Notes: generated by a model not told the origin, from the sequence alone. DNA of 64,000 nucleotides from Hirsutella rhossiliensis (GCF_020360975.1 NW_025408670.1:2418001-2482000); one strand, 5' to 3'; shown: positions 11,102 to 24,128, counted from the first letter of the stretch. Made by a program: numbers and translations.

Positions 11102-13843
11102 CTTTGTGGTTTGTCTCGTTAACGAGGGCAATGACGAATCCTAGTTGGGAGGATAAGTCCTTGTTGTTTGCGAAAGAACCATCGGTGAAAACCATCAGCT
11201 TTGCAGTAGCTAGATCAATTGGTTTGTACGTGAGGCCACGTAGTTGGTGATCCATTTGCCATTGCAGTCGCTTGTTCAAAATTGCGTAATCTTTATCCTC
11301 AGGGGTCTGTACTTGGGCGGCGACTGAAACATCGAAAGAAGCTTCCGGTTGAGCAATTGAAGCAATGTATGAGGCTCGCGCTCGTTCCTCAACGTAGCGC
11401 TGGTGACGATCAATTGCTTTAGGTCAATGGTGGTCATTTTGCTGCTTGTCCCTTCTGTTGAAGTAAAAGGATCCTTTCTTAAGGGGTTATTATTCAGCAA
11501 CGTCAGTCTTGCACCATTAAAGTCAACCGTTGTTCCGTATGTGATGTCAGTCTTGGGCTTGGAACGAAATTCTGCCTTTGTAGCTCTTCTTCTTCACGGG
11601 TAGAAAAGTTGTTCGTTCCAAGGATGAGGTGTCATCAGTTTGCATTCCAACAATACCGAGTGTGTCAGGCCAGTATTCGAAATCAGTAGGCAGGAGTCAT
11701 AGGTGGAGGTAGACATATCCAGCTTTTCGAGGTGATGCTGCTGATATGTGCGGAACCAATGGACTCCGGCTTCTGCGATACCGTACAGGGGCTTAATAAC
11801 ACGAATAATTGTTCCGTTAGGTATTTGCCTTGTAGTTCCGTGGGCAAATACGTAAGAATGGTCCGGGAAAGCTTGGTCTGGGATTGCGGGTATGCCTGAG
11901 TGATATCACGGAGGAGAGGTTATGCCGTAGTTTTGAAGAAGTCCGGGGCAATAGCGAGGATGAGTCTCTGGCTAACGCGTTGAATTGTCGGAGATTGCGT
12001 CAGGAGGGTGGTCTTCTCAAAGTCGTTATGTCCTTGAATAACAAGTCGAGACTTTTCGTAGGGCTTAGTGTTGATTCCTTTGACTTCACGAACCATTCGA
12101 GAGCGAAAGATTCTATAGTTTCCATGAGTCATTTGATCGTATCGTTCAAATTGGAATACACCGCGGCCAACGAGGTCAGTAATCTCTTTGTTATCGGATT
12201 CTTCGAAGGGTCACCAGGAGAGGTGATTATGCCATCAGACCGTAGCTTGAGGAAAGAGCTTGTGCATCTTCCTCCTTTTGGGTCAAGAAGCTCTGGTCTA
12301 CGGCAGGGCCATCATGATCAAATCCTTTGGCTTGTTCTTTGATCCTGGTGGGCGTCCTCTTGCGGGGGCGGGGGTTCGGGTCGGGCAGGCAGGTCCGTTA
12401 GGGTCTTAACGGGTCTTGAGCCGGTTGTTCATTAAGATCTGAACGAATGCCTGAGGGTCTGTGTCGTGTGTAGGGTCGGAAAGAGTGGTATCATCACGCA
12501 GATACGGTTGTACAAGGGTCGATCGAAAGACTTGGGGCCGTTGACTGTGTCAATGGTGATGTTATGGCTATCAATCGATGCAATCTTGAAGGGTCCTTGC
12601 CAACCGTCTTTCTCTCAAACGCGAACTTCACTTTGCAGCGGGAGGATAGCACTTCTGTCGTGCTCGGGCCGTTGCGTGCATGGAGGGCATCCTTAACTCG
12701 TCTTTCTGCCGAGAGTTGGCGGAGCATTTTCATCGCTTTCTGCATAGCTTCCGATCTTTTGAGGGTGGAAGCGGAAGGGGCGAGTCTGTAGATACGCGAG
12801 GGTATGCGCCGAAAACAAGCAACGTAGGCACAAGACCGTCAGGTCCTGCCGTATCATTGATTGCTTTAACAGCCATTTGAAGGACTGTTTCGGCGGAAGT
12901 GGTGTGGCCAATCTCAGCATGGAGGATGTTAAAGGCGCGTCGGAGGGTGCGTGATAGCGTTCAATCTTTCCAATGGACCAATGCGTCTCAACAGGTACTT
13001 GAGAGCATTTGATCCCATAATCTTTGCTTCGTTCCGGAATTCGAGAGAAGCAAAGTTAGTTCCTGCATCGTGACGGAGGGTATCAGGAGGTCCAAGATAC
13101 GTGTCGATCCAGAGGGTCCGGAGGGTCTCCCATGTATCTTTAGCTGACATTGACGGTAAAAATCTGGCTCCTTGAAAGCAGTAGCTGAGTCCACAACGTG
13201 TAGAACAGGGCGTTGTGGTGTTCCTAGGTGCATCACATCAACGATGATTTCGTAGTTGAATTCTTGATCATCGTTAAGGGTGAACTTGAAGCGGCGTGGG
13301 GCTTGTGAGTGCATTTGACAGTGGTGACAGAACTTAGAGATAGTCTCTAATGTGTCTATCGAGACGTCACTGTGCCCGGCTTGCTTCAAGAGGTGATGGA
13401 GCCTAGGGACTGCTGGGTGTCCAAAGCGTCGGTGAAGTGTACGAATCTCTGTTTCCGTAAGAAACGAGATAGACTCTTCATCTTTCGTAAGGAAGAACCA
13501 GGGATGTCCCCATTTGCGGATGACTGGGATGCTGGTAGGGCGATTAGTACAATGATTACTACAATTGATGGTATCTGTGATGTTATTGAAATAGATACCA
13601 AGTCGATCCATATCAGCAAGGCAGAGCAAAAAGGGAGTTGGGGTTTGAAGGATGTGGAACGTGATCCTTCCGAGGGGTGTTTTAGGGCAACTGTGCCAAA
13701 GGAGTTAATCGTGTCGCCGTTGCCAAATTTGATGGAGGCCTGGCCGGATGTAGAGCTGTCGAGAGCTACAGAAGGATCTTCTCGTTGTAGGGCGATGTAC
13801 TGAGAATATCCTGCTGTGGAGAATGTTGCTGCACCTGTGTCGA

Positions 13844-15773
13844 TCATGATACCTTGGAATCTATCCCTGAATAGCGATCTTCAATAATAAATTGCGAGGC
13901 TGGAACAACGGTTTGATCCGTCTGATAGACGTCTTCTCCTGTGATCAAATGATTGAATGCCTGTTGACAGAGCATTTGGCTTGCTTGCCATTGTTCCGGG
14001 TGATCGTTGGTGCTATTGTCATGTTCTTCCCATGTATCTTCAGTGTCATCAAAGCTGCTCATCTCATGACCTTCGTAGTCTAGAATATAGCCTCCGATGT
14101 CCGTGAGTTGTACACCTATGAAGTGGCATTGAGTGATATGTTGGTCCTTGGCCTTTGTCGTTCATCCGTAGAGTGTTTAGTTGACCAACAGCCTTCTTGT
14201 CCACAAACAAAACACTTCTTTGTCCAGTTGCGGTTATTGTAGCTAGGATTGTAGTTACTACGGCTTTGAGGCCGGTAGTTTCCACGGTTGTAGCTTTGTC
14301 CGTATCCGCGGCTGGGTCGTTGACCTGAATATCCGTATCTGCCTCGAGAGCGGTTGTTATTGTATCGACGGTCGAGGTAGTACTGATGGCGTGGATCGTT
14401 ATGATCGAATGATCCAGCAAATTCAAGGGAAATTGAGAAGTTGTTATGAGGGCAAGATGGGTTTCAACGGATGCACGAAGATCTGCAAGAAGGTGCTCGA
14501 CGTTATCGGCGGGTTTGAAAAGAGCGTATTGGAGTTCGGGTACTCCACGGCATGCTTTCATAAGCGTTGTACGCAGTAGAAGGTCTCCTCCGTACTCCTG
14601 CCAAGGGCTCGTTGGCAGAGCTGAAGCTTATCAAAGAGGGTTTGAAGCACTTCGTGGGGGGTCTTCGAAGCATCTTGGGCACGGATGGAGTTAAAGGTTA
14701 TTGTTGTCCAGTCAGTATGGTAGTGGACATGGTTGACTTCCGTGTCAAAGTGTTGTTTGAAGATATCATACGCTTGTCGGAACGTCGTAGCCCATGTGAT
14801 CTTATCAAGATAGAATCTTTGGGCTCTTCCATCAAGGATCCGGGGAAAGAGTGCGTGAAATTGTGACGGTTTCACTTGGATATGAGAGCAGTTGCTTAAG
14901 AAGAGGCGGAGCTTATCATCAAGGAGATCGTACGGCTCTCCTGTGTAGTTCCGATCTTTGTTCCAGGTCTTCATAAACTTCTTGGATGTCGCTATCGACG
15001 ATAGCGTTCGGGATGTTATCCGGGGGGAGTTTCATGTATTCTCCAAAGGTTGCAGGGCCGGATAAGTGTTCGGGGATGGGGTTGGTGACGGGTTGGACGA
15101 GATCGGGGTTCTGGAAGCGGTAGGAAGTCGGATGAATAGTAAGAGAGGTCGGAGCAGGTTTATCTTGGATAGTCGGAGCAGGAGTAGGTGCGTTAGGAGG
15201 GCTCGTTAGGGTCTTAATAGGTTGTGGTTCGTTAAGACCTTGATGAGGTGCTGCTAAGGGCGTAACTGATGGTGAAGGAGGTTGAGACGGATGGGGATTA
15301 GTGGAAGCATTTGATCCTAGTAATGCTGTCTGCCTCCTGAAGGCAGCAGTCCTCTCATCAAACACCATCTCCGTAAACTCCTGCTCTGGCCAGGTTTGTG
15401 GGTTCTCGATAGTTTGTAATATGAGAAATTGTGTTGCGAATTTCCCCCTTTGTGAACCTGTGTAGATACCTCTTTTCCTTAGTAGTTTCCTGAGGGCTCT
15501 CTTGTATTCATTCGGGGCGCGGTCCCATGTGTCTTCGGTCCATTCTTCAAAATGCTGTTGGAAGTAACCAAGGAGGTCGTATCCTTGATCACTGCCAGAT
15601 TGAACGATGAATATGAACTTTGCCACATATGTCGTTACTGCGATCTTGTCCTTTTCGTCGTGTGTGATATCGTTGTCCCAAAGGTCGATATTAATTTGTC
15701 GGAATGCGGATGCTTGGATGTCTAGTGCCTGCATCTGGTCGCATATTTCTTCGAGCTGGGCTTCTGGGGACAT
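13844..15773 (-). pseudogene. Copia-B gag, nearly complete
   Basis: Open from ATG 15773 to 14919, then shifted by a small deletion near 14985 relative to Copia-A. It continues in other frames through 14558 and down to 13844. The zinc-knuckle Cys residues lie near 14210-14240. Comparison of the two copies shows that each has its own gag lesions. Confidence 0.8.
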
Positions 15774-16218
15774 AGCTCGGGCGGTCGGGGCTATCGTGAT
15801 CAAATGAATGAGACGATGTGGGGTTCGTATTGGTCTCTTCGTATACGAGTTGTCGCTAATAGGAGGTCGAGCGTCGCGTACTAAGTAGGTCGTTCGCGGC
15901 CAGACTGAACTGACGGGGATCTTGCTACTTAACGTCAAGGGTCGAACGTTCTTACTAGTTGTTTGCGATGTGGTCGCCTGTCGATTCCGGTGCTCACGGC
16001 TAGGCAAACTAGCGGGCGATCGTAATCAACAGTTGGAAGGACTCTCGCGCGGCTGGGCAAACCAGCGGGAGATTCCTTGTTCTTAGCACAAATAACCTTC
16101 TTCTGAGCGCTACTCAGGGCCACAGTAAAGTGACGCGGACTATAGCACCTTCGAAGGTTGAGGAATTTGTCTCTTCTACTTAGCTGTCTGTGACGGGCGT
16201 GGGCCGGTCACTGATCAG

Positions 16219-16418
16219 TGTGGGTAGGCACCTGCGGCAGCTGCTGCAATGAGACGGTACTAGGGTTAACCTGATGTTGTATTCGTCTTGATTCTCTATC
16301 TAAGGAGGCAGAGGCCAGCGTGGAGAAAGGGGGCACGCTGCCCTCAGCCGCACACGTGACCGTACGGGTCACGTGCCAACCATGGTTGGTCACACCACTA
16401 GATAGATACATTCCTACA
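16219..16418 (-). repeat. Copia-B 5' LTR
   Basis: 200 bp. The target duplication TTAAT follows at 16419-16423. Confidence 0.92.
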
Positions 16419-16423
16419 TTAAT

Positions 16424-17249
16424 ACTATTTATTAACTTAAAATCTTAATAGTTTTATAAATAAGTAGCTTAAGAGTAATTTTAATTTAGTAAGGAATTTA
16501 GTAATACCTAGATTATAGCTAGATATATCTTAGTTCCGCTAATATTTATATTTAAAGGAGGTTAGTCGTGCTAGTATTCTTAGGAGGTCTTAGTAGAGGT
16601 CTTAGCTAGTATTTTAAGCTAGCTCTATTCCTTTAATTCGCGATTAAATAGTAACTAGTAGCCCGTGAAATATATAATAATATAGAGAGTAATAAGCAAT
16701 TCTTACTCTATAAGATAAGGATTTTCTATAATTAATATACTACCTATTAGCTTATATAATTAGGATAGTATATAATAGCTGCTTTATTATAGTAAGAAAA
16801 CACCTTTCCTTATATTAGACTACTATGTTTATAAGGGAAATTAGCGGGTAAATATATAGACCTTCCTCCTTAAGACTACCCTTATTAATAGCTACCTTTT
16901 ATAGCTTTAGGGGCAGCTAAGTTAGCCGCGAGTAACCTTATAGCGCGAGTAGCGGTAACGCTTAATTAAGGATCTTTATAAGACTTATAGAAAAGATAGC
17001 TTAAGTTAGCTCTTTTAGGCTAGCGACGCCTTTACGCTTATATCGTAATATAATTATATCTCTTATTTAAAAGGGTCGCCTTACGTTGCCTACTAGGGCT
17101 TTAAAGCTAGGCAGCTAAGATTATATAGTTAACGTAAGCTATTAAGCGCGGCTAGCGGCAATAAGAAGCCGGCTATAAAGACTTATAAGGGATACGACTA
17201 GTATAATATTACTATTTATACCTAGCCGGATTACTAGGACTTTTATTAT
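16424..17249. other. AT-rich RIP-mutated sequence, no gene
   Basis: TA-rich with few CA or TG dinucleotides and no recognisable domain in six frames. It is the target into which Copia-B and Copia-C inserted. The last five bases (17245-17249, ATTAT) are the Copia-C target duplication. Probably an older, unidentified repeat. Confidence 0.6.
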
Positions 17250-17300
17250 TATCGCGAAGTATAGCTTAATTTTATAGTTCTTAGAGATATCCCTTAGTAT

Positions 17301-17579
17301 TGTCAGGGCCCTACCTGGGACCCCTGGGTTACCGTGACACACCTGGGGACTACTACGGAAACCGCGGACGGGCAGCTCCGGGCACGGGCAGCTCCGGGCA
17401 CGGGCAGCTCCGACGGTAGGTACGGGCAGCCCCGTCATCCAGGTCCGAAGCGACAGGGAGGATATGAGGAGGTCACGGCGTTAGGAGTTATGTGGTTTTT
17501 TTCCTCTTCATCTTAGTATTCTTTCGTTACAGAGTATCTTGCTAGCTTTGTCTGCAGTCCCCTTTCGCTCGCCGTGACA
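17301..17579 (+). repeat. Gypsy-2 5' LTR
   Basis: 279 bp. It contains about three tandem copies of a 16-base unit GGGCAGCTCCGGGCAC at about 17369-17412, and ends GCCGTGACA. Confidence 0.9.
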
Positions 17580-17750
17580 TAATACTAAGATCGCCCTTAC
17601 CGACCCCAATACCCATTTGCGTTAATTGCTCTGCCAATTGCGCTAAGTGGTTATTGCCGCCGGTCACGCCGCACACCCACCCTTACCCTACGTGGAAGAT
17701 TCCAAAGATATCAGTTAGAAACTGATCTTCCGTCCGCTAGTACGCGTACG

Positions 17751-19393
17751 ATGGCTCCTACGACGAGCGAGACTCCGGCCAGCCTAGACGGGCCCGCCGA
17801 CGACCACGACTGCATCGAAGTACAGATGGCTAGTCAGAAGAACGAGAGACAACCTGATCCCCTACTTGAGGGACGAACGACAATGCAGAGACCGTTAGAA
17901 GAGACGGCTAGAGTGGGCCGCGACTTCCAGGTCCCCCAGAAACTGACAACAGACTTGCACGAGCTCCTCCTTACGGATTCCGACCAGGACCTCGTCCAGC
18001 AGTTCGCACACACCGTCCTTGCCGCGCAGGAGAACCCTACCCCCTTTACAGCAAAGACAGGCCGCACGAGCGGGACCCTGACGCGGCCTGGGTGAAAGCG
18101 TCATCGCGAATGCGAAACATGAGGGCCTTGCTAGGGAACTGCAACACTTAGTCAACGAACGTAACGCGGCGTTACAGTTACTTCGTTGGACGGTCGAACG
18201 GTCCAGCACCCGAGAGAAGGTTGCCCGTCAGATCCTCGAACGAGCCCTCGCGAACCAGAAGGAGCTAGGCCGTCAGGCTAGAGCTCGCCAGCAAGATCTT
18301 ATGGATTACACGGACCAGATCCGTGCGATCGAGGCGAGCTATGCAGGCATCAAAGACTCTGGGGCGCTCCGACAGGATACCCCGGGCCCTCAGGAGCACC
18401 ACACACCCCACGACCTCACGCCATCTCCCCGTCTGAAGAACGAACCCTCGCAGGCGCCATCGTCGACTACGTCCACAGCCCGGACCCGGCACAATACAAT
18501 CAAGATCAAGGACCCGGAGCCCTTGGACAATGGATCGAATCCGCGTTACGCTGACTGGAAGGCAGCAGTGGAGCGGAAGATGGAATTAAACGCCTACTTC
18601 TTTCCCGACGAATTCGCTAGGATTACGTGGATCGCGACCCTTATCAAGGGACAAGCGCACGAGGTCCTAGCGCCCTACCTCGCGAAACAGGACGACCTCG
18701 AGATCAGATCCGTGGGTCAGATCTTCGAGCCCTTGGGTCAGTTTACGATAACAAGAGCCACAAGTGGGAGGCGAGGCAGCGGCTGGATAGCCTGAAAATG
18801 AAACAAGGGGAGTCCTTTATCGACTTCGCAGCGAAGTTCGTAACCCTTGCGACAAAAGCAGGACTCCATGACCGAGACCGGATCACAGAGCTTCACAAGA
18901 AGCTCACCGGTCGGATCCGCCTAAACAGCCAAGATATCTACGAGCGGTACGAGGAGCTTACGTTTGCTCAATATCGTGACCGGATGACTGCCCGGTATCT
19001 TGTTCAGGTTGACGCGTTAGAGGGACTGAAGGAGGACCGAGAGGAGGTTGCGAAGACTAGGATACCGACCCCAGACCGAGGAATAATCCGCCTCCCTCGG
19101 TCAAAGGCAGTCCGATTCGCTCCCCAAACCGAGTTACGGGCCCAGCGACCTCGACCCCGCCGACTACCACGTTGCCGTCTGATGGTACCTTTGGGAACTG
19201 TTTCGTTTGCAAAAGACCGGGCCATCAGGCTGCCGTCTGTCCGACAAAGGGATCCCCACGAGTGGCCGCACTTGTGGCGGCAGTGGGGACGGTAAACGAC
19301 CAACTGAGAGCGTTATTGGAAGGGTCGGACAGCGAAGGTAGCGAGTCGCAGGACGATCAAGATGAGGAGTTCGAGGTAGCGGAAATGCCATAG
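17751..19393 (+). pseudogene. Gypsy-2 gag, frameshifted
   Basis: Four reading-frame pieces (17751-18095, 18301-18795, 18627-19295 and 19172-19393) make up a Gag with a central retrotransposon-gag region (WKAAVERKM near 18560 to about 19020). A CCHC zinc knuckle, C-x2-C-x4-H-x4-C, lies at about 19199-19240. The shifts near 18090, 18760 and 19150 prevent a continuous protein. Confidence 0.8.
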
Positions 19394-19496
19394 CCTGAGC
19401 AAAGGCTCCCGCACAGGCTATATCCTAAGTATTCGCAAGCTTACTGAGAACCTGAACTTATCGACAATTGATCACTTAATTGGCGGTCCTAGTTTT

Positions 19497-22400
19497 GTGA
19501 TTAATAGCACGATTCGCAAACATGGTCTCGCTATCTCAGTACGCATCCTTGTGGATACCGGAGCACAAACGTGGCTATTAGGCAACTCACGCCTAACAAA
19601 GCCAGCAGCTAAACGACTCGACCTCCTAGACGCAGCTATACAGCGCCGCGTTATATTAAGGGAATTGATGGTCGTGCTCAGTGTATCACTTCTTCTATCC
19701 AAGCAGACTTCCAGCTCCAGGGCGGACTTTCCGCGATCAACCGATCCTTGAGGCCGACCTAGGACGAGGAACGATTTCCACCTGATCGTAGGACTTATGT
19801 TCTTGAGCCATTTCGATATCCGTCTCGACTGCCGCCGTCGTCGCCTTATCTTCCCTCCTGAGCTGGAAGCCCAGAGGACTGGATCCCGGATATTGCACTT
19901 AAGGCTTCGTCTTATGTACCCGAAGCCAGTTTCCCTACGAGTTCAGGCCGACGTAGAGCGGCGAGACCACCTTTGGGAAGAAGCAGAAAGACAGGACCAG
20001 GAAGAAGACGGCGCGGCCCATATCATCCAGATCTCTCCCGCGATACAGGAACCAACAGGGGCCACGAGCACCATCGGCCCACGGCAACATCGTCCACGGT
20101 ACTCTACTCATCGAGGGGATGACCTGGGGAAGATGAACCGAGCACTGGCGGGCATCGAGTGGAGAGACCCCTGCCAGAAGGATATCAGGCCACGGTACCA
20201 ACGGAGGGCGCAGGATCTCGATATACTGATGATTTCGGCACCAGCATTCCACGCAGGTATCCGTCGCAGGAAGGACCATCGGCATGCCTACGAAGATGTG
20301 ACTTTCCTCAACCTTCACATGATCGATAAGGCGCTCGGGGAAAGGGGCGAGCAGGATAACCAACAGGACGAGGACGACCGTTTCTCGCAGAAAAGCTACC
20401 TCCAGAGCTCGCAGACCTAGCCGACGTGTTCTCCCGCGAGGACAGCAATAGGATGCCTCCGTCCCGCCCAGGGTAGACCATAAGATCGAACTAACAGGGC
20501 CTGCTGCGTTACGAACGCACCCATTGTACAGCCTTAACCGCGAACAGCTGGAGACTATGAAGGAGTATTTACAGGATAGTCTCCAGAAGGGCTTCATTGA
20601 GCCAAGCAGCGCACAGTTCGGATCCCTGTCTGTTTTGCAAAAAGAAGGATGGCAAGCTGCGTTTTTGCGTAGATTTCGAACTCAATCAGCTAACTAAGAA
20701 GGATCGGTACCTATCCTCTTATTAGCGAGACCCTAGACCGCATTGCGAAGGCGAAGATATTTACGAAGCTAGATATTAGGCAGGCGTTCCACCGGATCCG
20801 CTCGAACCGGATTCAGTCGAACTAACCGCCTTCCGCACGCGTTACGGCCAGTTCCACTACAAGGTCCTTCCTTCGGGTTATGCAACGGGCCTAGTACGTT
20901 CCAACGGTTTATTAACACGACCCTTTGGGACTACCTCGACTCTTTCTGTACGGCCTACCTCGATGATATCCTCGTGTTCTCCGAAGATAAGAAGGAACAT
21001 ATGCGACACGTACGGCTCGTTCTAGAGCGACTTCGGGAAGCGGGTCTTCAAGTAGACATCAAGAAATGCGAATTCGGTGTCACAAAGACGGATTTCTGGG
21101 TTTATTATTAGTACGGATGGTATCTCCGTCGACCCTAGGAAAGTCTCGGCTATCCTGACCTGGCAGACCCCACGATGCAAAAAGAGCTGCAGTCCTTCCT
21201 CGGATTCTGCAACTTCTACCGTCGGTTTATCCGTAACTACGGTAGAATCTGCCGACCCTAAACCGCTTGACAGGGAGAGTAGGTGGGATTTCGACGACCG
21301 GTGCCTTGAGGCCTTCGAGACCCTAAAGACAGCTCTAACTACCGCGCCAGTCCTCGTCCACTTCATAGAGGACCGCGAGACGAAGCTAGAGACTGACGCG
21401 TCGGATGGGGTTATCGCGGGCGTGCTCTCACAACTAGCGGACGATGGACAATGGCACCCGGTCTCGTTCCTTACGAAAACGATGAACGCAGCGGAGTGTA
21501 ACTATGAGATACACGATAAGGAGCTCCTGGCTATTATCGTGTGCCTGAAGGAATGGATGCCCTTGTATCCCTAGTCGCTCCCGGAGTCATCAAGATCTTC
21601 ACCGACCACCAAGCCCTCCAGTACTTCGCTACAAAGAGGATGCTAAACGCACGGCAAGCTCGATGGATCGAGACCCTTGCTATGGTTGGATTCGAAATCC
21701 ACTATCGCCCGGGCAAGCAAAACGTCGTCGCCGACGCTCTTTCCCGCAAGGCCCAGGACGTGCAGTTACAGAAGGCGCTCAAGGAGTTGAACCGCTCGCA
21801 GATCCTAATCCCAGCAACTCAGTTTGCAGGGGGCACGACGGGAGGGGCTGCTATAGCCGCAGGCGCCGCAGGCGGAGACGACCCTACTATTGCCATATAT
21901 ACCCCGGTTCCGCAAGACAAGCCGAGACCCCAAACTCTAGAGATGGGTGCCTACTGGAAGGATTCGAGCTTATCGAAGCGATCCTCCAGGCAAACCGGGC
22001 TTCACCTCGCTACGCTCCGAAAGGAGCAAGCAGAGATACCAGACTCCCGGTTCCAAGTCCAGAGTGGCCTCCTCTGTTACGATGGACGACTAGTCGTCCC
22101 CGACGAGGCGAACCTACGGACTGCCCTTTGTCACGAGGCGCACCGTCCGCGAAGTCAGGCACATCCCGGCCGGAATAAGATGAGGAAGATCTTAACGAGA
22201 CGGTACTACTGGCTCGGGATAGGAGGTTTTATTGACCGTTACTGCGCGAACTGCGCGGACTGCAAGCGGTCCCAAGACTCCCGCCTCCGACCAGCGGGAC
22301 TACTCCAGCCACTGCCAATTCCGGAGCGCCCCTGGCAGCACATCTCTATGGACTTTAAGACAATGCCACGAGACAAGAAGGGGTATACGGCGGTCTTCGT

Positions 22401-23500
22401 TACGGTCTGTCGGTTGAGCAAGAGGACGTTCTCCTACCGACATATACGACCTGTACCGCGCAGGATATGGCCTGGCTTTTCTACGAGCATATCTGGAGGA
22501 CCTACGGCGCACCGGAGACCATTACGTCAGATCGCGGGCCGCAGTTTATTTCGAGCTTTTGGAACGAACTTTGTCGCCTCGTGGGGACGAAGATGAAGCT
22601 ATCTACGGCCGAACATCCTCAGACGGACGGTCAGACCGAGATAATAAACCAGTTCCTACAGACAAAGCTCCGTCCCTATCTAGACTACTACCAGGATAAC
22701 TGGTCCGAAATGCTCCCCTGCTTGGATTTCGCACTCAACCCACCCACACGAGAGCATCGGTCTAGCACCTGCGGAGCTTGAGATGGGATACTTACCCCGA
22801 ATGTCGTTCGACTGGTCCGTGGCGCCACCCACAGCGACGGCCCCCCCCAGAGAGCAGCTAGGGCGAACAGCGGCGCAGCAGTTCGCCTCCCGGGCCGCCG
22901 AGGGGGTCCGGTGGGCGAGGGAAACCCTACTCACCAAGCAGGCGGAATACAAGCGGCAGGCGGATAAACGCCGTAGGGAGGTCGACTGGGAGGTAGGCGA
23001 CCTGGTATACCTGAAAAAGGACACTGGTCAACGGGACGCCTGAGTGACGGCTTGGATCAACCCTACCTAGGCCCGTTTCGGGTCTTATCGGCTAAGGGGC
23101 CAAACGCTTTCGAATTGGACCTACCACCAACGATGAAAATCCACCGGGTTATTAACGCTAGCCGACTACTTAAAGCGCCCTCGGATCCGGTACCAGGACA
23201 GACCTACGAACCGCCCCGCCGGTAGTCATACAGGGGAATCCGAGTGGAGATCGACCAAGTCCTTGCATCCAGGATTGCCAGGGAAAGCTGCAATACCAGG
23301 TTAGTTGGAAGGGTTGGGACCCGGACCCAGATTGGTATCTAGCGAGTAACTTCAAAAACGCTCCGCTAGCCCTACAACACTTCCACAACGCCCACCCCGA
23401 TAAGCCTGGCCCTCCGGGCCGCTTAGCTGCATGGATCCAAGCAGCGGCGACGGACCAAGTCGCCCTAGACACACCAGATGACGACCTCCCGACTCAACGG
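19497..23500 (+). pseudogene. Gypsy-2 pol with C-terminal chromodomain, broken
   Basis: Protease: LVDTGAQ at about 19550. RT: about 20480-21110, polymerase motif YLDD at 20956-20967. RNase H: TDASDG at about 21393 to about 21560, shifting near 21570. Integrase: HHCC zinc-binding region at about 22130-22270 (H-x5-H ... C-x2-C), then the core with SMDF near 22346 and SDRGPQF near 22530. A chromodomain-like segment (QVSWKGWDPDPDWY) lies at about 23296-23340, which in this group is thought to guide integration to heterochromatin. Several frameshifts and stops. Not functional. Confidence 0.85.
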
Positions 23501-23503
23501 TCT

Positions 23504-23688
23504 GGGCACGGGCAGCTCCGACGGTAGGTACGGGCAGCCCCGTCATCCAGGTCCGAAGCGACAGGGAGGATATGAGGAGGTCACGGCGTTAGGAGTTATG
23601 TGGTTTTCTTTCCTCTTCATCTTAGTATTCTTTCGTTACAGAGTATCTTGCTAGCTTTGTCTGCAGTCCCCTTTCGCTCGCCGTGACA
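23504..23688 (+). repeat. Gypsy-2 3' LTR, truncated
   Basis: 185 bp matching 17396-17579 of the 5' LTR with essentially one difference, in the T-run near 23605. The LTR start is absent. Confidence 0.88.
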
Positions 23689-24128
23689 AGTATAAGGGAC
23701 TAAGGAAGCTAAAAAACACCTAGTATAGAAGAAAGAGGAAGGAGCTAAAAAGAGGTATAGAAAGGAGGGTAGGGGTATAAGGGGAAGTAAAAGTAGTAAT
23801 AGCTTCCTATAGAGGTAGCGAAAGATAAGACGGATATACCGGCAACGGCTAGAAAAGAAGGGAAAAACCGGTAAAAAGCTTAGTAGTTAAAAGGATATTA
23901 GTAGCTTCTTTAAGTAGGATCTTCTTTATTAATTAAGATACTAGATAGGTATAAAGAGGGGCGTTAGATAAAGGAAAGAATAATAATTAAGGTAATATAA
24001 TAATTATTCCCTTACCGTAATTACTGCCCTTATAAGAATTAAATCTCTCTGCCCTACCTATCCGACCCCTTACTTTTAATTTTACCTTTATATATTTTTA
24101 TATACTTCTTATATCTCTCTTCGCGAGA

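Larger units (their letters stand above)
7815..13847 (-). pseudogene. Copia-B pol, interrupted by hAT and frameshifts
   Basis: Read downward from 13847: protease DTGAA, integrase at about 13450-12950, reverse transcriptase at about 12340-11510 and RNase H at about 11280-11110, continuing at 8212-7860 beyond the hAT insertion. Removing 8221-11101 and one copy of the 8-bp duplication restores continuity with the RNase H region of Copia-A. The TAA closing the RT fragment at 11920-11922 is at the same place as the TAA at 5723 in Copia-A, so the stop predates both insertions. Confidence 0.85.
7363..16418 (-). mobile_element. Copia-B: Ty1/Copia retrotransposon with hAT insertion
   Basis: A minus-strand copy of the Copia-A family with two full 200-bp LTRs that look identical to each other. 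It is flanked by TTAAT on both sides (7358-7362 and 16419-16423). The RNase H region is interrupted at 8221-11101 by a hAT transposon. The element is not RIP-mutated. Gag is better preserved than in Copia-A (open from 15773 to 14919), but pol has frameshifts and stops. Identical LTRs indicate a young insertion. Confidence 0.92.
17301..23688 (+). mobile_element. Gypsy-2: chromodomain Gypsy retrotransposon in Copia-C 5' LTR
   Basis: Begins TGTCAGGGCC and ends CCGTGACA, flanked by AGTAT at 17296-17300 and 23689-23693. Not RIP-mutated. Domain order is gag with CCHC knuckle, protease, RT, RNase H, integrase, chromodomain, i.e. a chromovirus-type Gypsy element. Reading frames are broken many times. 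The 3' LTR has lost its first 95 bp or so. Confidence 0.92.
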
